This document shows, piece after piece, positions 1 to 9,361 of a stretch of DNA of 42,111 nt. The stretch comes from Verrucomicrobiia bacterium. Lineage in GTDB: Bacteria > Verrucomicrobiota > Verrucomicrobiia > Limisphaerales > DASXHY01. The stretch lies in NCBI GenBank assembly GCA_035629175.1, contig DASPIL010000040.1, positions 104,255-146,365 of the forward strand. Reading direction: 5' to 3'. Each line of letters begins with the position of its first letter. The stretch's first letter is position 1. The notes beneath the pieces were generated by a model that had not been told where the DNA came from, searched no databases, and worked only from the letters and a program-made list of their open reading frames with translations. Made by a program: the position numbers and the translations under genes.

Positions 1-1156
1 TAGGGCCGACGTATCGTCCCTCCGCCATGATGACAGCACGCTTCACTCTGTTTTCGAGTTCGCGCACGTTGCCGGGCCAGAGATGACATTGAATGGCGCG
101 CAGGGCTTTGGCGCTGAAGTCCAGCGAGTTGCGGTTCTGTTGCTTGGCAAACTTTTGCAGGAATGCCTTGGCCAGCACGGGAATGTCATTAATGCGCTCA
201 CGCAGAGGGGGAAGTTTCACCGACACGACCGCGAGACGGTAAAACAAATCCTCACGGAACTTTCCCTCCAGCATCGCCTTTTTAAGATCCACATTGGTGG
301 CCGCCACAACGCGCGTATTCACGTGAATGGTGCTGCGCCCGCCAATCCGCTCGATCGATTGCTCCTGGACGAAACGAAGAAGCTTCACCTGCAGAGGCAA
401 CGGCAGTTCGCCCACTTCATCCAGAAACAGCGTTCCGCCGTCCGCATGCTCGATGCGCCCCTTGCGTTGGACGTGCGCGCCCGTGAAGGCCCCGCGTTCG
501 TGTCCGAACAATTCACTTTCCAGGAGGTTCTCAGGAATTGCACCGCAATTGATGGCGATGAATGGCCCGCCGCGGCGGCCGCTGCGCTGGTGAATTGCGC
601 GCGCAATCATTTCCTTGCCAGTACCGCTCTCACCCAGGATCAGCACGGGGACATCGGTCGTCGCAACCTTGCGAATGGAGGCAAACACGCTCTGCATCAC
701 GGAACTCGTCCCCAGCATGCCCTCAAATCCGTCCGTCGAAACTGCTGCTTGAACCTGGTGAAACTCACGTTCCAACTGGGTCAGGTGGAAGCAGCGTTTC
801 AGGAGCAGCTTGAGTTCATCCATGTCCACGGGTTTGCAAAGCAGGTCGTAGGCACCAGTCCCGATCGCGCGCAACGCGTTCTCCTTTTCGCTCTGACCCG
901 TGACAATGACCACCTTGGTGAATCGATCGATGGCCAGCAGATCAGAAAGCGTTTCCAATCCTTCGTCCGGATTTGCGGGGCGCGGCGGCAGGCCAAGGTC
1001 GAGCAGCACCACCATCGGGCTCGTCGCCCGAAACGCATCAATCGCGGTGGGACGGTCTTCCGCCAGGGTTACTTCATATTCATCCGCCAGCGCCCATTTC
1101 ATCTGGGTCCGAATGCTTTCGTCATCGTCAACTATCAGTAATTTCGGCTTCATCAT
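1..1156 (-). CDS. prsR: PrsR-like sigma-54-dependent response regulator (3' end cut by window edge)
   Basis: This is an NtrC-class activator that would switch on sigma-54 promoters when phosphorylated by the kinase encoded just upstream. About 385 residues are visible. They show a receiver domain with phosphoacceptor Asp near residue 53 (VVLLDLGLPP), a Walker A box GESGTGKE with Lys near 181, the sigma-54 contact loop GAFTGA near 221-226, a Walker B segment FLDEVGEL near 240-247 and PGNVREL near the edge. The C-terminal Fis-type DNA-binding helix lies outside the window. The receiver, with 'LDLGLPPRP' and 'NALRAIGTGAYD', resembles the PEP-CTERM-box regulator PrsR. The start ATG (1154-1156) overlaps the kinase stop, which indicates translational coupling. 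PrsR is an inference from similarity and from the nearby PEP-CTERM protein; a generic NtrC regulator is the alternative. Confidence 0.88.
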   Translation of the reverse strand, partial: MMKPKLLIVDDDESIRTQMKWALADEYEVTLAEDRPTAIDAFRATSPMVVLLDLGLPPRPANPDEGLETLSDLLAIDRFTKVVIVTGQSEKENALRAIGTGAYDLLCKPVDMDELKLLLKRCFHLTQLEREFHQVQAAVSTDGFEGMLGTSSVMQSVFASIRKVATTDVPVLILGESGTGKEMIARAIHQRSGRRGGPFIAINCGAIPENLLESELFGHERGAFTGAHVQRKGRIEHADGGTLFLDEVGELPLPLQVKLLRFVQEQSIERIGGRSTIHVNTRVVAATNVDLKKAMLEGKFREDLFYRLAVVSVKLPPLRERINDIPVLAKAFLQKFAKQQNRNSLDFSAKALRAIQCHLWPGNVRELENRVKRAVIMAEGRYVGP

Positions 1157-3264
1157 TGTGCGTTGCTGGGCAGGAGCACACGAAACGTGGTTCCCCTGCC
1201 TTCCGAGCTTTGAACTTCCATGCGGCCCTTGTGGGCCTCGACAATCATCCTGCTTTGAAACATCCCGATTCCAATCCCCCGCTTCTTCGTTGTTTGAAAC
1301 GGCCGGAACAGTGAGCGCTGCATGAATTCCTCACTCATTCCGCACCCATTATCGGTCACCGCGATCACGGCCCAACCATTTTGCTGGCGTGTTTCCACGC
1401 GAATCTCCCCGCCTGCCGCCAAAGCCTCCCTCGCGTTTAACAGCAGATTGAGAATCACCTTGTGGATCTGCTCCCGATCCAGAAGCGCAGGCTGAACGGA
1501 TCCAAGGTCAGTGACGACGCGGACACCGCTCGTATCGGTGGAAAATCCCTGCAGCGTCTGGGTGACAATCGCGTTCACCTCGCACGGGGCGGGATGAATT
1601 GCCAGCTGCTGGCGCAGCATGGTCAGGCGCTCGATCAGGCTGTTGATATGGGTGACAGTGTTGCCAATGCCGCGAAGCGCGTCTTCCCGAAACGCAGGAT
1701 CATGAAAATGAACAGGAAGATTCTTTAACATGAGGGACAACGTCGACGCCGTATTCTTCAGGTCATGGACGAAAAAGGCTGACATCGTTTGAAATGCCTC
1801 CATTTCGCGCGCCTGCATCAGCCGATGCGACAGCTGGATGTTACGCAAGCACGCCGCTGTCTGGTCTGCAATGCACTTCAAAAGATCCGTGTCCTGCACC
1901 GACCACGGAACCCCGCTCACGCGATCTCCAATGCTGATCAGGCCCAGGATGTCTCCCCCCGCAATCACAGGAACGCAAACCCGATGCCCTCCCTTCCGGA
2001 ATTCTCCTGGCGTAAGGCTGCGCAAGCTGACCGCCCAATTTTCGTTGGTCGAATCGATGTCCACCGGCTCGGGCCGATTCCTAAAAGCTTCCAGCACTGG
2101 ACCCGTGTCTCCGGCCTGCGGCGCCAGGCGACGCCCCTCTTCGGCCTGCAGGGAAGTGGACGATCCAAAAACCAGCACATCACGATCGCGGTCCACCAGC
2201 CAGATCGTCACTGAAAGCACCTGGAAAAGATCCGACGTGAACCGCACGACCACATTACACAGGTCATTTTCCTCCACGCGTGAAATGGTCGTCTCGGTGA
2301 AGCTTTTCCAGACGGTGCGGTAATCGTAAAGCGGACGTTGCAGATGGCGGCTTACGAAATGCCGCATTTTCTGACGCACCCTGTCAGACATGAGAACCAG
2401 GGCAAGCCCGACGATTCCCAGCAACACAAGCAGCGCCTTGACGGGAAAACCGGTATCGCCACCGATCTGTGCGACGAGTTTTGCCAGCAAACCGATTGTC
2501 AGCAAATAAACGCCTGCAACGACTATCGTGATCGAGTTGTAAAGAACCGCATGCGAAGGGTAGACGTCGATCTCTGTGCGCCCCGCGCGAATATAGGAAA
2601 CCGCGATCAGGATGCAGCCGATAATCAAACCTGCCGCCTCAATTCCCGAATACGAAAGCAAAACCGCCGAATAGAGCATCGCCTGGCTCGCAGTATAGAT
2701 CTTTGCGCCGAAGATCACGCACAGGCCGAGAACCACGAATTTGATACGCCACCTCAGCGTGCCGACAGCAGTGCGGAACGTCTTTTCGAGGTTCATCAAG
2801 ACAACGACCAGGGAAACGAGAAGCACGACGTGCAACGCGTTTCCCGAAAGCCCGCAACCGAGCCAATACGGCCGCCCATCCTCCGTCAGCTTCAGTTCGC
2901 GGATGAGATCGTCCCAGAATGCGGTTACCAGCACGACAGGAAGAAAGAACGCCAGCATCAAGGGCAAACGCCATCGCGTCAGAAAATCGCGATAGTTTCC
3001 ACGGGAATACGTGAGGCTGAAGCCGAGCCAAAGCCCGGGCAGAATGGCCTTGGAAGCAAAGGAAAGTTTGTGCCAGAAGAGGATTTCATCGGGCGCGGCC
3101 GACCGGTGGCTCAATCCAAAAAACAGGCTGTCACAGGCCAATCCAACCATCCCGCCGCAAAAGAGCCAGTTCGCCGGAGAGCGCCGCCCGCGAACAATGA
3201 CCGCCAAAGCGAGCAACCCGCTCACCAGAGCGCTCGCCAGGGATACCGTCGCGGTGCTAGTCAT
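1153..3264 (-). CDS. prsK: PrsK-like membrane sensor histidine kinase
   Basis: This membrane histidine kinase would phosphorylate the sigma-54 regulator encoded directly downstream. The first 300 or so residues are a run of hydrophobic helices with short loops. A GAF-like domain follows (about 320-480; 'RVCVPVIAGGDILGLISIGD'). The dimerisation box is FVHDLKN with His near residue 500, the N box is ILNLLLNAREAL, and the ATP-lid motifs are TDNGCGM and GIGIGMFQSR. Domain order, the VHDLKN phosphosite and the length (703 aa) fit the PEP-CTERM system kinase PrsK. Its stop codon (1153-1155) overlaps the regulator start, so the two genes form one unit. The signal sensed is unknown. The gene start is read from a 662-base region shared with a divergent gene. 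Confidence 0.88.
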   Translation of the reverse strand: MTSTATVSLASALVSGLLALAVIVRGRRSPANWLFCGGMVGLACDSLFFGLSHRSAAPDEILFWHKLSFASKAILPGLWLGFSLTYSRGNYRDFLTRWRLPLMLAFFLPVVLVTAFWDDLIRELKLTEDGRPYWLGCGLSGNALHVVLLVSLVVVLMNLEKTFRTAVGTLRWRIKFVVLGLCVIFGAKIYTASQAMLYSAVLLSYSGIEAAGLIIGCILIAVSYIRAGRTEIDVYPSHAVLYNSITIVVAGVYLLTIGLLAKLVAQIGGDTGFPVKALLVLLGIVGLALVLMSDRVRQKMRHFVSRHLQRPLYDYRTVWKSFTETTISRVEENDLCNVVVRFTSDLFQVLSVTIWLVDRDRDVLVFGSSTSLQAEEGRRLAPQAGDTGPVLEAFRNRPEPVDIDSTNENWAVSLRSLTPGEFRKGGHRVCVPVIAGGDILGLISIGDRVSGVPWSVQDTDLLKCIADQTAACLRNIQLSHRLMQAREMEAFQTMSAFFVHDLKNTASTLSLMLKNLPVHFHDPAFREDALRGIGNTVTHINSLIERLTMLRQQLAIHPAPCEVNAIVTQTLQGFSTDTSGVRVVTDLGSVQPALLDREQIHKVILNLLLNAREALAAGGEIRVETRQQNGWAVIAVTDNGCGMSEEFMQRSLFRPFQTTKKRGIGIGMFQSRMIVEAHKGRMEVQSSEGRGTTFRVLLPSNAQ

Positions 3265-3330
3265 CGTTGGTTTTTAGTCCCGCGTAAGAATGGGCGGGGC
3301 GAACCGCAAAAACCAGCACGAATTGGGCCG

Positions 3331-3708
3331 CTACCGACGCGTCCTCGGGCATTGTGTGTCGTCGCCAACCACCGCCTCATGAAGAAATAGACTGATCCAT
3401 TCGCGCGCTTCCAGGCGATCCGACCTCGAACCGCCCTCCAAATGCCATCCCCGGCGGCTTCGGATCAAGGCCGCGCTGCCAAAGGTGGCGATCAACCGTC
3501 CTGTGCGATGCGAATTGGATTGAACAAGGTGCCTAAGTCTCATGCGTGGAAGCCTACTCAGCGGGGTAGGACAACGGCGGACCAATGGCTGCCCATTCAA
3601 CGGGGAAATTCCGAGGCGAAAAATTGAATGCCGGTGCGGGTTGAGCCTGGCGTCCGGAACCACCGTGAAATCTGTTCCAAGCTCAAGAACCGCACCAGCA
3701 TTCTGCAA
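3331..3708 (-). other. Possible dispersed conserved intergenic element or doubtful small ORF
   Basis: This stretch fills much of the 662-base gap between the divergent kinases. It can be read on the minus strand as 125 Arg-rich codons (with RRCPTPLSRLP, HLVQSNSHRTGRLIATFGSA and SLFLHEAVVGDD). It has no clear ribosome-binding site and matches no family I know. From memory, peptides of this type recur among short hypothetical proteins of Verrucomicrobiota. That would fit a dispersed repeat or structured RNA element being mis-called as a gene, but I cannot verify it here. A hairpin with a 7-bp stem (two G-U pairs) and an AAA loop can be drawn at about 3474-3490. The rest of the gap (3265-3330, 3709-3926) shows only an A/T-rich patch at 3838-3865 that could hold a promoter for the plus-strand kinase. 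Confidence 0.3.
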
Positions 3709-3926
3709 CTCTGATCCTGTCTTAACCGAACCGAAGTTGTATGAGCAGGCGGCAACAATGTTGTTTCTCCTCGCCCCCCTGCCAACATCTCCCCATGCCG
3801 CCCGCTCGTGGCCTATATACGGGCCGGTTTCACGGAACTTTCAAAAAATCTTAAAAAAGTTTTAACCGCGCTGAAACTCCACAATCCCAAGATTGCCTGA
3901 ATCGAGGTCCCCGCTATCCTGCAATC

Positions 3927-6900
3927 GTGCGCGCGCTGAATCTCCGGAACGAGTTGTTCAGCCTCGTGGCGTGTTTGCCGGTCTTCAACGCATTCGCGCA
4001 GAGCGATGCTCCTCTGTTGACCCGCGTCTCTGAGCTGTCCGCCGCGGTTGCCCACGGACCCACAAACGCTCTTGCTATATCCCTGTCGGGAACCGTGCTT
4101 TGGGCTGATACGTCAAACACCCGTTTTGTGCTCCACGATTCCAGCGGTGCGCGCGAACTGGAATTGGAACACGAATACCCGCTGCACTCCGGGCAAGCGA
4201 TTCGGCTTCAGGGCCAAACTACCGTGTTGCGAACGCGATCCGGTTTTCGGTTCGGCACCGCCGGCCCGATCATCAACAATGACGGAGTTCACGCCGTTGT
4301 CGAAAAATCCGGCACGGTGTTCCTGCGATCGGGAATGCAGCCTATCCGCCTTGAATGGTTCAATGGGGTTGAAGGCGCTGACCTTCGGCTGGAATGGGCG
4401 GGACCGGGATTCGCTCGCGAGCCGCTTCCGTACGACGTTCTACACCATGCAATCGATCCGACGAATGCGATTGGCAGCAACACCCATGGCGTTCGCTACC
4501 AATGCTTCGAAGGCAACTGGGAATCGTTGCCTGATTTCGCTTCACTTCCCGCAATCGCTTCGGGCGTCGCGGACGGATTCGACATTAGTATCCGCACCCG
4601 CCACGAACATGCCGCAATCACGTTTTCTGGCTTTCTCCACGCGGCACAGGAGGGCGTCTACACGTTCTGGCTGCGATCCGACGATGGAAGCCGCCTTCGC
4701 GTCGGCGGTCCGACGGTGACGCTCACCCCAATCGGCGAAGCGACGTTTCCCATTCCCATCCAAATTATTCCGGGTCAGCCGGTTTCCGAGGACTGTATAT
4801 GGGCGCGGTCCACGGGGACCGTGGTTTTCGCGGCCGAACAGGGCACGGGCATGATCTTCGAATTGCAAGCGGGCACGGGACAAATGCGGGTGAACGTTGC
4901 CGATGCCAACGGACTTTCACCCGCAGCATTATTAAACCGCCGCGTCGAGGTGACAGGAGTCTGCCAACAAACGCACTCCGCGGACGAACAGGTTCTCGCG
5001 GGTGCCATGCTGGTTTCAAACGGACGATCCATTCGCATTGTTTCTCCAACGCAAACCGGCGCGAAGTTCGCAGCTGTGTCTCGCGAAGGGGAGTTACCCA
5101 TTCTCACCACGGCTGCTGAAGTGCATCGCCTGAAACGCGATGAGGCCCAGCGGGGCTATCCCGTTCACCTGCGCGGCGTTGTAACATCCGTGTTGCCCGA
5201 ACATCAGGCTTTCACATTGCAAGACGCGTCACGCGGTATTTACGTCGTCGACTTCTCCGACAGCCGGCCGTTCGCACCCGAGCTTAACGAATTCCTGGAG
5301 GTGGAAGGCGTTACGGACCCCAGCCTGTTCGCCCCGGTCGTGAACGCCCGACGCGTCCGAACGCTTGGCAGCGCGCTGACGCCGGAACCCGTGCGGCCTA
5401 ATTGGGATCAACTAATAAACGGCAGTCTGGACGCTCAGTTCGTCGAAATGCAGGGAATCGTGACGGAGGTGAAATCCAATGGCATTTCAATGAGAACCCA
5501 GGGCGGAATCGTGCATGTGGATCTGCGTCTCGCGAGCGATGACACCAACCATCTCAGCTCCTGCGAGAACGCACTCATCCGCCTTCGCGGCTGCCTGTTC
5601 GCATCGTGGGATTATGTCACGCATCAGGTGCGGCCAGGCGAGGTTCGGATTTACGCTGCAACCATAACCGTCGACGCTGCCGCGCCTGAGGACCTCTTTT
5701 CGATTCCCTCCAAAACTGCGCCCGAGCTTCGCCTCTTTGACCCTCAAGCCAGCGCGTTCCAGCGGGTCAAGGTCGGAGGACAAATCCTCTACGCCCGCGG
5801 CAACGAGGCGTACATCTCCAACGGAGGTTACGGAATCCGGCTCATCAGCCGATCGCCCGTAGCACATGCAGCGGGCGATCTTGTCGAGGCCGTTGGATTT
5901 CCCGATGTATCAGGTGCGGCGCCCCTGCTCCATGAGGCGTTCATCCGCAAGATCGGCACGGCGCCACTTGCCGCGCCGACGACCTTGCGTTCCGACAACG
6001 TCCTGCACGCCCAGCTTGATGCGACTCTCGTTCGACTTGAGGGAACTCTCGTGGATGTTCGAAAAACGCCTGAGGAGTGGCTGCTCGAAATGCAAAGTGG
6101 GATCCGCACTTTCCTCGCCCGAATCGCCAGCCAGGCAAAGTTGCCGTCGCTGGATCCAGGAAGCCGGCTGGCGCTGACAGGCGTGTACGTGGCACAGCGC
6201 GGAACCCGGGCGGGTGAACCGGCGATCTCGTCTTTTGAACTCCTGGTGATGGATGCCAATGCCATTGCCATCCTGGCGCGCCCTCCCTGGTGGACTTTGG
6301 AACGCTTGCTGATCATTGTTGGCGCGCTGCTGGCAGGACTGGCGGCAACGATGCTGTGGATCACTCAATTGCATCGCAAAGTCGAACAGCGCACCGTGCA
6401 GTTGGGCGCAGAAATCCAGGAGCGGCAGCGTGTCGAACATCAGCGCGAGATGGAACAGGAACGTTCACGCATCGCGCGCGACCTGCACGACGAACTGGGC
6501 TCCGGGATCACCGAAATCGGAATGCTCGCCGCCCGTTCACGCTCTGCGACGGCGCCTGAGGAACGCCGCGCAGCATACCTGGAACAGATGAGCGCGCGCG
6601 CACGGGAACTGGTCACGGCATTGGATGAAATCGTATGGGCGATGAATCCGAAGCATGATTCCCTCGTTTCGTTGATCAGCTACTTCTCGCTCTACGCCGA
6701 TCGTTTTTTGGGGCTCGCGGGGATTTCGTGGCGCCTTGATGATGGCGGCAGTCCAGGCGATCAGGTGGTCAGCTCCGGCGTGCGCCATCAATTGTTTCTT
6801 GCGTTCAAGGAAGCATTGAACAACGTGGTCCGCCACGCGGATGCATCTGAGGTGACAATCGCCATTCGGATCGTTGCTGGACGGCTGGAACTCCGAATCG

Positions 6901-7058
6901 CGGACAATGGCCACGGCATTCCCGCTGAGGGTCGCGCGGACGGAATGGACGGGGTGGCGAACATGAGCCATCGCATGCAGCGAATGGGTGGCTCATTCAG
7001 GATGGCGAGCACCAGTCCCGCAGGCACGGTGCTTGAATTCTCGCTGCCGACACTATGA
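3927..7058 (+). CDS. Exported PA14/OB-fold sensor histidine kinase (NarL-type, HisKA_3)
   Basis: This is a 1043-residue sensor kinase with a GTG start. It has a short signal sequence (about 1-25), a long periplasmic part, one transmembrane helix (about 790-812), a coiled linker, the HisKA_3 box ARDLHDELGSG with His near 854, and an ATPase domain (FKEALNNVVRHA near 960; ADNGHGIP near 993). The periplasmic part starts with an OB-fold-like stretch. PA14-type motifs then appear in permuted order: the usual C-terminal half (GMQPIRLEWFNG) near 130, then the N-terminal half (CFEGNWESLPDF, YTFWLRSDDGSRL) near 190-255. Several further OB-fold-like repeats follow. PA14 and OB folds suggest sugar or polymer binding. 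The stop overlaps the next gene by ATGA. The ligand is unknown, and galactan fragments are a guess from neighbouring genes. Confidence 0.9.
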   Translation: MRALNLRNELFSLVACLPVFNAFAQSDAPLLTRVSELSAAVAHGPTNALAISLSGTVLWADTSNTRFVLHDSSGARELELEHEYPLHSGQAIRLQGQTTVLRTRSGFRFGTAGPIINNDGVHAVVEKSGTVFLRSGMQPIRLEWFNGVEGADLRLEWAGPGFAREPLPYDVLHHAIDPTNAIGSNTHGVRYQCFEGNWESLPDFASLPAIASGVADGFDISIRTRHEHAAITFSGFLHAAQEGVYTFWLRSDDGSRLRVGGPTVTLTPIGEATFPIPIQIIPGQPVSEDCIWARSTGTVVFAAEQGTGMIFELQAGTGQMRVNVADANGLSPAALLNRRVEVTGVCQQTHSADEQVLAGAMLVSNGRSIRIVSPTQTGAKFAAVSREGELPILTTAAEVHRLKRDEAQRGYPVHLRGVVTSVLPEHQAFTLQDASRGIYVVDFSDSRPFAPELNEFLEVEGVTDPSLFAPVVNARRVRTLGSALTPEPVRPNWDQLINGSLDAQFVEMQGIVTEVKSNGISMRTQGGIVHVDLRLASDDTNHLSSCENALIRLRGCLFASWDYVTHQVRPGEVRIYAATITVDAAAPEDLFSIPSKTAPELRLFDPQASAFQRVKVGGQILYARGNEAYISNGGYGIRLISRSPVAHAAGDLVEAVGFPDVSGAAPLLHEAFIRKIGTAPLAAPTTLRSDNVLHAQLDATLVRLEGTLVDVRKTPEEWLLEMQSGIRTFLARIASQAKLPSLDPGSRLALTGVYVAQRGTRAGEPAISSFELLVMDANAIAILARPPWWTLERLLIIVGALLAGLAATMLWITQLHRKVEQRTVQLGAEIQERQRVEHQREMEQERSRIARDLHDELGSGITEIGMLAARSRSATAPEERRAAYLEQMSARARELVTALDEIVWAMNPKHDSLVSLISYFSLYADRFLGLAGISWRLDDGGSPGDQVVSSGVRHQLFLAFKEALNNVVRHADASEVTIAIRIVAGRLELRIADNGHGIPAEGRADGMDGVANMSHRMQRMGGSFRMASTSPAGTVLEFSLPTL

Positions 7059-7702
7059 AACCCGGAGTCACACGCATCGCGATCGTGGAGGACAACAGGA
7101 TTATTCGAGAGAGCCTCGCGGAATTTGTCCAGGGCGATCCCGAATGCCAATGCGTCTGCGTCTGCGCCACGGGCGAGGAAGCGCTGAAAACCATTCCAAA
7201 ACATCAACCCGACATGGTGCTGATGGACATTCAATTGCCGGGCATGTCTGGCATTGAATGTACCGCGCAGCTGAAGCAAATGCTGCCCGCGCTCCAAATC
7301 ATCATGGTAACGGTTTACGAAGACACCGATCGCATCTTCAAGGCTCTCCGCGCTGGCGCCTGTGGTTATCTTCTGAAACGCTGCAGTCCTGACGAGGTGG
7401 TGCAGGCCGTTCGGGAAGTCCGGCAGGGGGGCGCGCCGATGTCGCGGGAAATTGCGCGGAAGGTGATTTTCTCGTTTCAGGAACCGGTGGCCGCCGCGGC
7501 GGAAGTCGAGGAACTCTCGAAGCGCGAAACGCAGATTCTCGAGCTTCTAGCGCAGGGCTTTTCAAACAAGGAAATCGCTGAGCGCGTCGGCGTCAGCGAC
7601 GGAACGGTGCGCTGGCATCTGCGTCACATTTACCACAAGCTCCATGTTCGCTCGCGCACGGAGGCTGCGCTCAAGTTCCACTCGGCGCGTTCGGGCAACT
7701 GA
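7055..7702 (+). CDS. NarL/LuxR-family response regulator
   Basis: This is the partner of the preceding kinase, in ATGA overlap with it. The receiver domain carries the acidic pair E12-D13, phosphoacceptor D58 (VLMDIQLPG) and a conserved Lys near 110 (YLLKR). The C-terminal half is a LuxR-type helix-turn-helix (about 150-205; LSKRETQILELLAQG, SNKEIAERVGVSDGTVRWHL). At 215 aa the length is normal for the family. It should bind DNA when phosphorylated. The closest genes it could control are the PEP-CTERM, prepilin-like and galactanase genes on the same strand immediately downstream, which is inference from position. Confidence 0.95.
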   Translation: MKPGVTRIAIVEDNRIIRESLAEFVQGDPECQCVCVCATGEEALKTIPKHQPDMVLMDIQLPGMSGIECTAQLKQMLPALQIIMVTVYEDTDRIFKALRAGACGYLLKRCSPDEVVQAVREVRQGGAPMSREIARKVIFSFQEPVAAAAEVEELSKRETQILELLAQGFSNKEIAERVGVSDGTVRWHLRHIYHKLHVRSRTEAALKFHSARSGN

Positions 7703-7753
7703 GAACCACACATTTGTGAGGCTATGCGCCACGCGGCAGGCGGCGATAGTCTG

Positions 7754-8479
7754 ATGCCAATGAAACCTGCAACCGCCTCTTTGTCGGCAGCCGCGCTCGC
7801 CTGCTCCATCTCCCTCGCGTCCGCCGCCAGTTACCCGGACGCCACTGGTGATTTTACTGGGGGATCCGGCTTTCTGGACATGACTTCAGCAACCGTGAAC
7901 AACGATGCCAGCGTGCTGACGTTCACGATCAATCTCGCTTCCGATCCGTCGGTTTCTGGAAATGATTGGGCAACGCACCTCATCGGCTTCGATACGGCGG
8001 CGGCTGGAAGTGGCAACATCAGCGGCCCTGGCGGTTGGGGAAAAGACATCCAGATGAGCAGCGGCGGAATGAATTTTTTCATCGGGAACTGGTTGAACAA
8101 CGGCGGCGGCAATCCTGCCGGCGCGACACTCTACAGTTGGGATGGCGCGGCGTGGAATGCCGTCACGTCCACGGGCGGAGCAAACCCGTTCAACATCACT
8201 GCTGCCGTTGACACGACTGCTGTGACGATCTCGCTCGAATACGCAGCGCTCGGACTCAGCCCTGGCGACAGTTTCAATTTCGACATCTATTCCTCAACTT
8301 CAGGTGGCGACAACGTTCTCGACGCCTTGGGCAGCAACGCCCCGCTGTCATGGAACAGTGCTCCCTACGATTCGGGGTCGGGTGTCCTCCCCTACACCAT
8401 TGCGGCGATTCCTGAACCCGGCGCGTTGAGCCTTCTGTCCGCTGGCGCGCTGCTGTTCTTGCGTCGGCGCCTGAACTAA
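7754..8479 (+). CDS. PEP-CTERM sorting domain protein
   Basis: This is a secreted protein of about 241 residues that ends in a PEP-CTERM signal: IPEP, then a hydrophobic helix, then RRR and the terminus. Such tails are processed by an exosortase in the inner membrane and used for surface or EPS-associated sorting. The N-terminus has a signal peptide (to about residue 25, LASAASYPD). The middle is Gly/Asn/Ser-rich with predicted beta character and no recognised catalytic domain. I chose ATG 7754 because AGGCGG lies 10 bases upstream. ATG 7724 and ATG 7760 are in-frame alternatives. The gene begins within about 50 bases of the LuxR regulator and probably shares its transcript. No exosortase gene is in this window. 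Confidence 0.88.
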   Translation: MPMKPATASLSAAALACSISLASAASYPDATGDFTGGSGFLDMTSATVNNDASVLTFTINLASDPSVSGNDWATHLIGFDTAAAGSGNISGPGGWGKDIQMSSGGMNFFIGNWLNNGGGNPAGATLYSWDGAAWNAVTSTGGANPFNITAAVDTTAVTISLEYAALGLSPGDSFNFDIYSSTSGGDNVLDALGSNAPLSWNSAPYDSGSGVLPYTIAAIPEPGALSLLSAGALLFLRRRLN

Positions 8480-8483
8480 TCCT

Positions 8484-9254
8484 TTGAAGATCGTGAATCC
8501 ATTGCTCAACGGCGTGGTCCTGAAAAACCGCCTGGCCTTCACCCTGATTGAACTGCTGGTAGTGATTGCCATCATTGCGGTGCTCGCTGCAATGCTGTTG
8601 CCCTCACTCTCACGCGCGAAATTCAAGGCGAAGGAAATCAGCTGCACCTCGAATTATCGCCAATGGGGCATCGTCACGAGCATGTATGCGGGCGATGACA
8701 AGCAAGGCAGGTTCCCTTCGTACCCTGTGCCAGGGTCCGGCCGGAATGCATGGGACGTGTCGATCGACATGGCGCCAGGCCTGCAGCCCTATGGCCTGAC
8801 AGCCCCACTCTGGTTTTGTCCGACGCGGCCCGCGGAATTCGATGAAGCCAACCGCTGGTCCCAATCCACATTGAACCGGCCGATCACATCCATCAACGAC
8901 CTCAATCGATATCTTGCGTCCCGCTTCAACAACACGTTCGCCATCCTCAACCATGCCTGGTGGGTTCCGCGGAGGAGTGGCGGCGTGCTGTTTCCGGCTC
9001 CCGGGGCGAACGCGCGACTGACCAATGGCTGGCCAACCCGGATCGAGGATGCCAGCGCCGCGATTCAGCCGATCCTGACAGATTATTGCTTTGCACCCGG
9101 GGAACAGAAGGACACTGCGCGGGCCGGCGCCGGGCATTCGATTGGCAACAAGGTCTTGTCCGTCAACCTCGCTTTTGCCGACGGGCACGTGGAAACCCGG
9201 CCTTTCAAGCAGATCCAGTGGCAATACTACGGGAATACGACTGCGTTTTACTAA
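8484..9254 (+). CDS. Prepilin-like protein with N-terminal methylation motif
   Basis: This 256-residue protein has a type IV pilin/type II pseudopilin N-terminus: a short basic leader, then A18-F19 with Glu at +5 (FTLIELL), then a hydrophobic helix. A prepilin peptidase would cut before Phe19 and methylate it. The C-terminal segment AGHS...FADGHVE resembles the H-x-DG signature of the large Planctomycetes/Verrucomicrobia pilin-like families, but with longer spacing between His and DG than the usual nine residues. The body has no enzyme motif. The apparent start is TTG 8484, with GTG 8493 as an alternative, only four bases after the PEP-CTERM stop, so co-translation is likely. Its role (surface fibre, secretion or envelope) is not determined. 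Confidence 0.88.
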   Translation: MKIVNPLLNGVVLKNRLAFTLIELLVVIAIIAVLAAMLLPSLSRAKFKAKEISCTSNYRQWGIVTSMYAGDDKQGRFPSYPVPGSGRNAWDVSIDMAPGLQPYGLTAPLWFCPTRPAEFDEANRWSQSTLNRPITSINDLNRYLASRFNNTFAILNHAWWVPRRSGGVLFPAPGANARLTNGWPTRIEDASAAIQPILTDYCFAPGEQKDTARAGAGHSIGNKVLSVNLAFADGHVETRPFKQIQWQYYGNTTAFY

Positions 9255-9271
9255 AGCCAAAAACCATACAT

Positions 9272-9288
9272 TTGGCAGGCTGGCAGCC
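9272..9288 (+). promoter_or_regulatory. Weak sigma-54-like promoter candidate
   Basis: TTGGCAGGCTGGCAGCC has the GG-N10-GC spacing of a sigma-54 promoter (GG at 9274-9275, GC at 9286-9287). It matches the -24 element well and the -12 element poorly. It lies 74 bases before the ATG at 9362 in a 107-base gap, the largest between 7055 and 14484. A sigma-54 activator is encoded at the left of the window. The GGCTGGCAGCC core can also fold on itself, so the match may be chance. Confidence 0.22.
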
Positions 9289-9361
9289 TATCCCAAAATA
9301 AGCGATAACGGCTCTCCATCGCACAATTCCAAACCATGTTTCGGGTTCGCATTTTAAATTT

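Noticed and set aside
83-1141. 352-codon plus-strand reading frame
   Set aside because: It is antisense to the sigma-54 regulator, which shows all its motifs on the minus strand; the frame has no family features.
2338-3390. 350-codon plus-strand reading frame rich in Gln, Arg and Asp
   Set aside because: It is antisense to the membrane part of the PrsK-like kinase. The composition reflects reverse-reading of hydrophobic codons.
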